Assembly: GCF_013782625.1 (NCBI RefSeq)
Contig: NZ_CP056199.1
Span: 3,180,588-3,244,587, forward strand
Direction: 5' to 3'
Source of the DNA: Enterobacter sp. RHBSTW-00994
GTDB lineage: Bacteria > Pseudomonadota > Gammaproteobacteria > Enterobacterales > Enterobacteriaceae
DNA length: 64,000 bases
Under the pieces are notes generated by a model, which was given only the letters and a program-made list of their open reading frames with translations, was not told the origin of the DNA and did no database searches. Below are positions 58,714 to 64,000 of this stretch, piece after piece (position 1 is the stretch's first letter; every line of letters begins with the position of its first letter). The position numbers were made by a program, and so were the translations under genes.

Positions 58714-59777
58714 TATCCCTCCGGGTTTTTCGCCTCGCGTTTCAGCAGCAGCGCCTTACGCGCCGTCCCCCAACGATAGCCTGACAGTGCACCGTCGCTT
58801 CGCACAACGCGGTGACATGGGATCACAATGGCCAGTTTATTGGCAGCACAAGCACCTGCAACGGCCCGGACAGCACCGGGGTTGCCGATCGCTTGCGCCA
58901 CCTGAAGATAACTTGCCGTTTCACCACTGGGAATACTGCGTAGCGCCTGCCAGACCCGCTGCTGAAAAGCTGTACCACGAATATCGAGCGGTAAGGTCAG
59001 CGGCGTCGCATTATCGTCGAGGCTGGTCATCACCTGCCGGACGCGTCGGGCAAATGCACCGTCCAGAGGTTCGCGCTCTGCCTGCGGGAACAAGGATAAC
59101 AGTTCGTCTGATAACAGCGAGTCATCGTCCCCTAGCAATATTGCGCAGATGCCTCGCTCGCTCTCCGCCACCAAACATCGACCCAGGTTGCAATCGCTGA
59201 TGGCATAACGAACTGGCACATCGCGCCCTCCTTTACGATACTGCTTCGCCGTCATGCCCAGAGCCCCATCTGCCTGACGGTAATAACTGCTGCTATCTGG
59301 AAACCCTGCGGCCAAAACGGCATCCGTGACTTTCTCGCCCTGAGCCAGCGCCGCGCGCAGACGTTGCTCCCGAGCCGCCTGCTGCCAGGCCTTTGGGGTC
59401 ATTCCCGTTACGGATTTAAACAGACGATGGAAATGAAACGGGCTCATGGCGACCTGCCGGGCTAATGCCTCCAGCGTCAGCGTCTTTTCCTGCTCCAGTA
59501 GATGGCATGCTTTTGCCACTATCGCCAGTTTGCGTTCTTGCGGGTCAATCTTGTCAGGCACACAGCGTTTACAGGGGCGAAATCCAGCCTGTACGGCTTG
59601 CCGGGCATCAGAATAAAAGCAGACATTTTTACGCAGGGCATGGCGAGCACGACAAGATGGACGGCAAAAAATACCGGTCGTCTTCACGGCAAAAACAAAC
59701 TGACCGTCTGCACTCGGATCGCGGGTCTGAACTGCCTGCCAGCGATCCTCATCGGAATTAAAGGTTGGGTTCTTCAT
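58713..59777 (-). CDS. ada: Ada methyltransferase and transcriptional activator
   Basis: About 354 residues. An N-terminal zinc domain with the methyl-phosphotriester acceptor (GIFCRPSCRARHA and GFRPCKRC) is followed by an AraC-type HTH (ALARQVAMSPFHFHRLFK) and an O6-methylguanine methyltransferase domain with IPCHRVV. Methylated Ada activates its own operon. Two ATG codons follow AAGGAG; the second (59777) has better spacing and matches the E. coli start. Confidence 0.96.
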   Translation of the reverse strand: MKNPTFNSDEDRWQAVQTRDPSADGQFVFAVKTTGIFCRPSCRARHALRKNVCFYSDARQAVQAGFRPCKRCVPDKIDPQERKLAIVAKACHLLEQEKTLTLEALARQVAMSPFHFHRLFKSVTGMTPKAWQQAAREQRLRAALAQGEKVTDAVLAAGFPDSSSYYRQADGALGMTAKQYRKGGRDVPVRYAISDCNLGRCLVAESERGICAILLGDDDSLLSDELLSLFPQAEREPLDGAFARRVRQVMTSLDDNATPLTLPLDIRGTAFQQRVWQALRSIPSGETASYLQVAQAIGNPGAVRAVAGACAANKLAIVIPCHRVVRSDGALSGYRWGTARKALLLKREAKNPEG

Positions 59778-59855
59778 CATCAGCTCCTTTTACAAGCATA
59801 CTCACACCTTGCCTGAATGCCACTGAACAAAAACCCGCAACCTTGCTTTTTAATT

Positions 59856-60905
59856 TTATTCGCTCACCAGGAAGCTTTTAAACTGCGGCGAAGCCCAGGT
59901 TTTAAAGCTGTCTCCCTCTTTGGTGATCATGTAGACCGCCAGCCCTTCCTGACGAACCACTTCTTTTGCCTTGTCCGGACCAAGCACCATCAACCCGGTA
60001 TCCCAGGCATCCGCTTCCAGAGCTGTCGGGGCGATCACCGTCACCGAGACCAGATTATGCGTAATAGGGCGGCCCGTTTTCGGATCGATTACATGGGAAA
60101 TGCGCTTGCCATCGAGCTCGTAATAGTTACGGTAGCTCCCGGATGTGCTGATTCCGTGGCCATTAATATCCACAATCGCCTGAACCGTATTTTGCTGGTC
60201 AGTCGGCTTTTGAATCGCCACTCTCCACGGCTTATCACTCGCATTCAGACCCCGGCTTACGAGTGCGCCCCCCACGGACACCAGATAACGCGAAATGCCT
60301 TCCTGGGCCATCAATGCAGCAAGATGATCAGCCGCATACCCCTCTCCTACGGTTGAGAGATCGACGAACAAATCAGGGATGTCTTTTTGGAGATATTGTT
60401 GCCCATATTGATTCATCACCGTCAGGTGCTGTAACCCGATCACTGCGCGGGCGTCATCAATTTGCGCCTGTGTAGGTGTCTTGATGGGCTGTTTGTTGGG
60501 ACCAAATCCCCACAAATTGACCAGCGGCCCAACGGTAACATCCATCGCACCATTGGTTTTATAGCCCACGCGCATCGCTTCGGTCACGATATCGGCCATC
60601 GCTTCACTCACCGGCCAGAGGGAGGTGCTTTTGGACAGGTTAAAGCGCATCAGCGCAGAATCGTTTTTATAGGTTGAAAGCAGTTGATCGTCGGCATCCA
60701 GCTGTGACTGAATTTTGCCACGCAACTCATTTGCCCGATCATCGCTAAGATTAATGGCGCTGACACGCCAAAACGTCCCCATTGTCTTGCCTTCCAGAAC
60801 TGTCGCCGCTGGCGCGTCCGTTTTTGCGGGAGGCGTAGAAGAGTCGCATGCTGTCAGAAAAAAAAGGGTAGCCAGAAAGCTGGCGCGTAAAAAAATCATG
60901 TCCAT
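59856..60905 (-). CDS. apbE: FAD:protein FMN transferase, lipoprotein
   Basis: A 349-residue ApbE (YojL). The signal peptide ends at lipobox LTAC (Cys20). TVLEGKTMGTFWRVS, DLSTVGEGYAADHLA, SVGGALVSRG and ALEADAWDTGLMVLG are the family blocks for FAD and Mg2+ binding. It attaches FMN to threonines of periplasmic or membrane flavoproteins such as Rnf and Nqr subunits. Lies between ada and ompC as in E. coli. Confidence 0.95.
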   Translation of the reverse strand: MDMIFLRASFLATLFFLTACDSSTPPAKTDAPAATVLEGKTMGTFWRVSAINLSDDRANELRGKIQSQLDADDQLLSTYKNDSALMRFNLSKSTSLWPVSEAMADIVTEAMRVGYKTNGAMDVTVGPLVNLWGFGPNKQPIKTPTQAQIDDARAVIGLQHLTVMNQYGQQYLQKDIPDLFVDLSTVGEGYAADHLAALMAQEGISRYLVSVGGALVSRGLNASDKPWRVAIQKPTDQQNTVQAIVDINGHGISTSGSYRNYYELDGKRISHVIDPKTGRPITHNLVSVTVIAPTALEADAWDTGLMVLGPDKAKEVVRQEGLAVYMITKEGDSFKTWASPQFKSFLVSE

Positions 60906-60979
60906 TCGTTATTATCCTCATGCCAGGGCGGCAAGAGTACACCAAAACGGGCCAATTGTAAGACCCTATAAAATGCAAG

Positions 60980-61002
60980 AAAAAAGGGGCCTAATGGCCC
61001 CT
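60980..61002 (-). terminator. Rho-independent terminator of ompC
   Basis: Stem AGGGGCC / GGCCCCT with a 4-base loop; on the minus strand it is followed by six Ts, about 20 bp past the ompC stop. Confidence 0.92.
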
Positions 61003-61021
61003 CTGTAATACTGAAACGGGA

Positions 61022-62143
61022 TTAGAACTGGTAAACCAGACCCAGTGCTACGATGTCATCAGTACCGATACCAGCCTGTTTGGTGAAGGTGTTGTCATCC
61101 AGCAGGTTGATTTTGTAGTCCACGTAGGTAGACATGTTTTTGTTGAAGTAGTAAGTCGCACCTACATCAACATATTTCAGCAGATCCTGATCGCCGTAAC
61201 CTTCGATGTCTTTGCCTTTAGACTGCAGGTACGCCACGGATGGACGCAGGCCAAAGTCGAACTGGTACTGAGCAACCACTTCAAAGTTCTGCGCTTTATT
61301 AGCAAAACCGTAGATCGCATCACTGCGGCTTGTCTGGGAATCGCCAAAACGGGTTGCGTTATAGGTCTGAGAGTATTGTGCAGCCAGATAGACGTTGTTT
61401 GCGTCATATTTCAGGCCACCGGTGTACACTTCAGCGTGATCGCCATCGCCTTTCAGAGCCAGGTTAGTGGTGTCGTTCTGATCAGCAGTACGTTTAGAAG
61501 AGGACATTGCGCCACCCAGGCTGAAGCCAGCGCCCAGGTTATAGGTTACAGACGCGCCGTAACCGTCGCCGTTCTGTTTCAGGGTGCTACGACCCGTATC
61601 GTTTTCACCGCTTACGCTGCCGTTTTTACCCTGATACTGCAGGGCAAAATCCAGACCATCCACCAGACCAAAGAAGTCCTGGTTACGGTAAGTTGCTACG
61701 CCATTAGCACGGGATTGCAGGAAGTTATCTGCACCATAGGTGTCACCGCCGAATTCCGGCAGAACATCGGTCCATGAGGTTACGTCGTAGATCACGCCGT
61801 AGTTACGACCGTAATCAAAGGAACCGGCTTCCGCAAATTTCAGGCCCGCAAACGCAACACGCGTCCAGGACTGGTTATCTGATTCAGTGGTGTTGCCCTG
61901 AACCTGATATTCCCACTGGCCGTAACCGGTCAGTTGGTCGTTGACCTGAGTTTCACCCTTGAAGCCAAGACGCATGTAAGTCTGGTCGCCGTCGTTACCT
62001 TTGTCATCGGAGAAATAGTGCAGACCATCTACTTTGCCGTAGAGATCTAATTTGTTGCCGTCTTTGTTGTAAATTTCAGCCGCATTTGCTGCGCCTGCTA
62101 CCAGCAGTGCTGGTACCAGGAGGGACAGTACTTTAACTTTCAT
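61022..62143 (-). CDS. ompC: Outer-membrane porin OmpC
   Basis: A 373-residue general porin with signal peptide [20 protein letters not shown] and mature start [19 protein letters not shown]. The constriction-loop region includes PEFGGDTYG, and the protein ends in the beta-signal GLVYQF needed for BAM recognition. OmpR boxes upstream, the divergent micF gene and apbE downstream identify it as OmpC rather than another porin. Confidence 0.95.
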   Translation of the reverse strand: MKVKVLSLLVPALLVAGAANAAEIYNKDGNKLDLYGKVDGLHYFSDDKGNDGDQTYMRLGFKGETQVNDQLTGYGQWEYQVQGNTTESDNQSWTRVAFAGLKFAEAGSFDYGRNYGVIYDVTSWTDVLPEFGGDTYGADNFLQSRANGVATYRNQDFFGLVDGLDFALQYQGKNGSVSGENDTGRSTLKQNGDGYGASVTYNLGAGFSLGGAMSSSKRTADQNDTTNLALKGDGDHAEVYTGGLKYDANNVYLAAQYSQTYNATRFGDSQTSRSDAIYGFANKAQNFEVVAQYQFDFGLRPSVAYLQSKGKDIEGYGDQDLLKYVDVGATYYFNKNMSTYVDYKINLLDDNTFTKQAGIGTDDIVALGLVYQF

Positions 62144-62254
62144 TATTTTAACCCTCTGTTGTTATATGCCTTATTATTGCCACTGCTTACTGATTAACCC
62201 TCTTAACCAGTCGGCAACTTCATTTTCCTCAAAATTACAGAATAATCCAACGGG

Positions 62255-62315
62255 AATATGATACGAAAACTTTGAAGATGTTTCATTTTCCGATCAAGAT
62301 GTTTCATTTTGTAAA
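62255..62315 (-). promoter_or_regulatory. ompC promoter with OmpR-binding repeats
   Basis: On the minus strand TTTACAAAATGAAACATC, then a second GAAACATC unit, then TATCATATT as the -10 region. The 15-bp unit AAGATGTTTCATTTT occurs twice with a 21-bp period (62275 and 62296), two helical turns apart. This matches the E. coli ompC promoter with its tandem OmpR sites. Confidence 0.82.
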
Positions 62316-62470
62316 ATAACGGGAACTTTTACAAAGCACAAAGAGCTTAAAAATATAGCACTTATAATCAAACGAAAATATCACCCATTATAAATCAATA
62401 AGTTACATTAAAAATCGTTACAGCACTGAATGACAAAACAAAACCCGTCGTTATCACTAAAATAACCCAC

Positions 62471-62564
62471 GCTATCATCATTAACTTTATTTATTACCGT
62501 CATTCAGTTTTGAATGTCTGTTTATCCCTAATTCAACCGAATGCCATGCATTCGGTTTTTTTTT
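62471..62564 (+). ncRNA. micF: MicF antisense regulatory RNA
   Basis: The sequence starts GCTATCATCATTAACTTTAT, identical to the start of E. coli micF, which base-pairs with the ompF mRNA leader. It ends in a CCGAATGC / GCATTCGG stem and nine Ts. It is divergent from ompC, as in E. coli. It represses OmpF synthesis with Hfq. Confidence 0.95.
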
Positions 62565-62887
62565 ACTATTCTTTACGTAACTATTATTTAATTGTGCTAC
62601 CGAGAAGAAATCATAACAACTATTAACTAAATCATCCCGCAACTATCTCCACATAATCGATATTGTCACAAAACTTAATTTCTTGTTAATTCGTGCTATT
62701 TTTTGACAATCATCGCAGCTTATTTGTACACATACCTTCTTTTTGTACATGTTTTTCCTTTGTCTTTGTTTGATAATCCGAACAGAAAAAGTCCCCTGTT
62801 CTCAGATTGCGACGCTGGAAATTCAGTTATTACCCTTTATACTGCCGTATCCCCTTAAAGCATGGCCATCACGGGTTAAACATATCA

Positions 62888-64000
62888 ATGAGTCAGTCTG
62901 AAACTACCGTTTCGAGTAAATTCTCGCTTCTGCCTGGGAGCATCACTCGTTTCTTTCTTCTTTTGATCATTGTGTTGTTAGTAACGATGGGAGTGATGGT
63001 CCAGAGTGCGGTCAATGCCTGGCTGAAAGACAAAAGTTATCAGATAGTGGATATCAGCCATGCTGTGCATAAGCGTATTGATACCTGGCGCTACGCAACC
63101 TGGCAGATTTACGACAACATTGCCGCAGCACCAGCCACTTCATCCGGGGAAGGATTACAGGAGACGCGCCTGAAACAGGACGTCTATTACCTTGAAAAAC
63201 CGCAGCGTAAAACAGAAGCGCTTATTTTTGGTTCGCACGACAGCGCGACCTTAGAGATGACACAGCGGATCTCATCCTACCTCGACACCCTTTGGGGCGC
63301 TGAAACGGTTCCCTGGTCGATGTATTATCTGAATGGCCAGGACAATAGCATGATCCTGATTTCGACCTTGCCGCTTAAAGACCTCTCTTCCGGCTTTAAG
63401 GAAACGACAGTCGGAAGCATTGTCGATTCCCGCAGGGCAGAAATGTTGCAGCAGGCAAATGCACTGGATGAGCGAGAAAGCTTCTCTTCATTGCGTCAAC
63501 TCGCCTGGCAAAATGGCCATTACTTTACGCTGCGCACCACATTTAACCAGCCAGGGCATCTTGCAACCGTGGTGGCCTTTGATTTACCTATCAATGACCT
63601 GATTCCACCCGATATGCCGCTGGACAGTTTCCGTATGGATCCCGACAACAGCGCGCAAAACATGCGTACTCCTCCAGATAAGGAAGGCCCGGAGAGTGTC
63701 TCAATCTCTTTTAATGGCTCGAAGATAGAGATTTCTTCATCGCTAAACTCGACCGGTATGCGACTGGTGTGGCAAGTTCCTTTTGGCACATTGCTGCTGG
63801 ATACCTTGCAAAATATCCTTCTGCCACTGCTGCTGAATATCGGCCTGCTGGCGCTCGCGCTGTTTGGTTATAGCACCTTCCGCTTTCAGCCGGGGCGTCA
63901 GAATGAAACACCTTCAGCACCTGGAGTCAGCAATGAATTACGCATTCTGCGCGCTCTAAATGAAGAAATTGTCTCTGTTCTGCCGCTTGGTGTACTGGTT
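62888..64000 (+). CDS. rcsD: Phosphotransfer protein RcsD, 5' part (window edge)
   Basis: About 371 codons from the ATG at 62888 (MSQSETTVSSKFSLLPGSIT), open to the window end. A first membrane helix (FFLLLIIVLLVTMGVMV), a long periplasmic sensor domain and a second helix near residue 310-330 (LLLNIGLLALALFGYSTF) are visible. The histidine-kinase-like and HPt domains lie beyond the window. RcsD relays phosphate from RcsC to RcsB in the envelope-stress phosphorelay. It follows micF, as in E. coli. Confidence 0.93.
   Translation, partial: MSQSETTVSSKFSLLPGSITRFFLLLIIVLLVTMGVMVQSAVNAWLKDKSYQIVDISHAVHKRIDTWRYATWQIYDNIAAAPATSSGEGLQETRLKQDVYYLEKPQRKTEALIFGSHDSATLEMTQRISSYLDTLWGAETVPWSMYYLNGQDNSMILISTLPLKDLSSGFKETTVGSIVDSRRAEMLQQANALDERESFSSLRQLAWQNGHYFTLRTTFNQPGHLATVVAFDLPINDLIPPDMPLDSFRMDPDNSAQNMRTPPDKEGPESVSISFNGSKIEISSSLNSTGMRLVWQVPFGTLLLDTLQNILLPLLLNIGLLALALFGYSTFRFQPGRQNETPSAPGVSNELRILRALNEEIVSVLPLGVLV

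Larger units (their letters stand above)
62144..62887. other. ompC/micF/rcsD intergenic region
   Basis: 744 bp with no protein gene. It holds the ompC leader and promoter with OmpR sites (62255-62315), a shared AT-rich control region, micF (62471-62564), and about 300 bp before rcsD that should carry the rcsD promoter. I see nothing else that can be supported. Confidence 0.65.

Overview
The window is chromosomal DNA of an enterobacterium. Gene order (nupX-psuG-psuK, fruAKB, setB, yeiW, yeiP, yeiQ, yeiR, lpxT, mepS, pdeN, yejABEF, yejG, bcr, rsuA, radD, rplY, yejK-yejL-yejM, proL, then eco, mqo, yojI, ada-alkB, apbE, ompC/micF, rcsD) is that of the E. coli K-12 47-49 min region. The proteins are close to, but not identical with, those of E. 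coli. The content (uxuA beside yeiQ; a SulP gene and mgtE between mqo and yojI; no nap/ccm genes between proL and eco) points to Enterobacter or a close relative. The genus is an inference.

Positions 1-30060 are ordinary core genome: pseudouridine catabolism, the fructose PTS operon with two Cra-type operators, sugar efflux, hexuronate genes, envelope genes (lpxT, mepS, yejM), a c-di-GMP phosphodiesterase, the yej peptide ABC transporter, RNA modification and repair genes, and one ERIC repeat.

Positions 30119-49933 are an integrated element of about 19.8 kb in the proL tRNA gene. It is bounded by a 20-bp direct repeat of the tRNA 3' end; the original proL terminator now lies beyond the right repeat. 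Its P4-type integrase is split by an IS3-family (IS407-group-like) copy and lacks an internal stretch with the first catalytic arginine. A second, almost identical, inverted IS copy cuts an unknown gene and a tyrosine recombinase. Other backbone genes are a MobC-like protein, a relaxase and a possible oriT, which suggest an integrative mobilizable element, plus an AlpA-like regulator and a DUF6387-like gene with a decayed paralogue.

The main cargo is a tightly packed minus-strand set: hxsD-hxsB-hxsC-hxsA (the His-Xaa-Ser system, two radical SAM enzymes and a secreted substrate with five H-x-S triplets), followed 44 bp later by a 1085-residue protein joining a STAND/AAA-type ATPase to a C-terminal phosphoribosyltransferase-like domain. 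The latter looks like a conflict or defence protein. I regard this pairing as the most interesting feature. A second unusual unit is a promoter, a 16-codon ORF with a perfect Shine-Dalgarno and a strong terminator near 49.3-49.46 kb. AT-rich membrane-protein genes of unknown role fill the rest.

Positions 49934-64000 return to core genome, beginning with about 0.7 kb of apparently decayed sequence, then eco, mqo, a SulP transporter and mgtE (overlapping tail to tail), yojI, the ada-alkB repair operon, apbE, ompC with OmpR boxes and the divergent sRNA gene micF, and the 5' part of rcsD.
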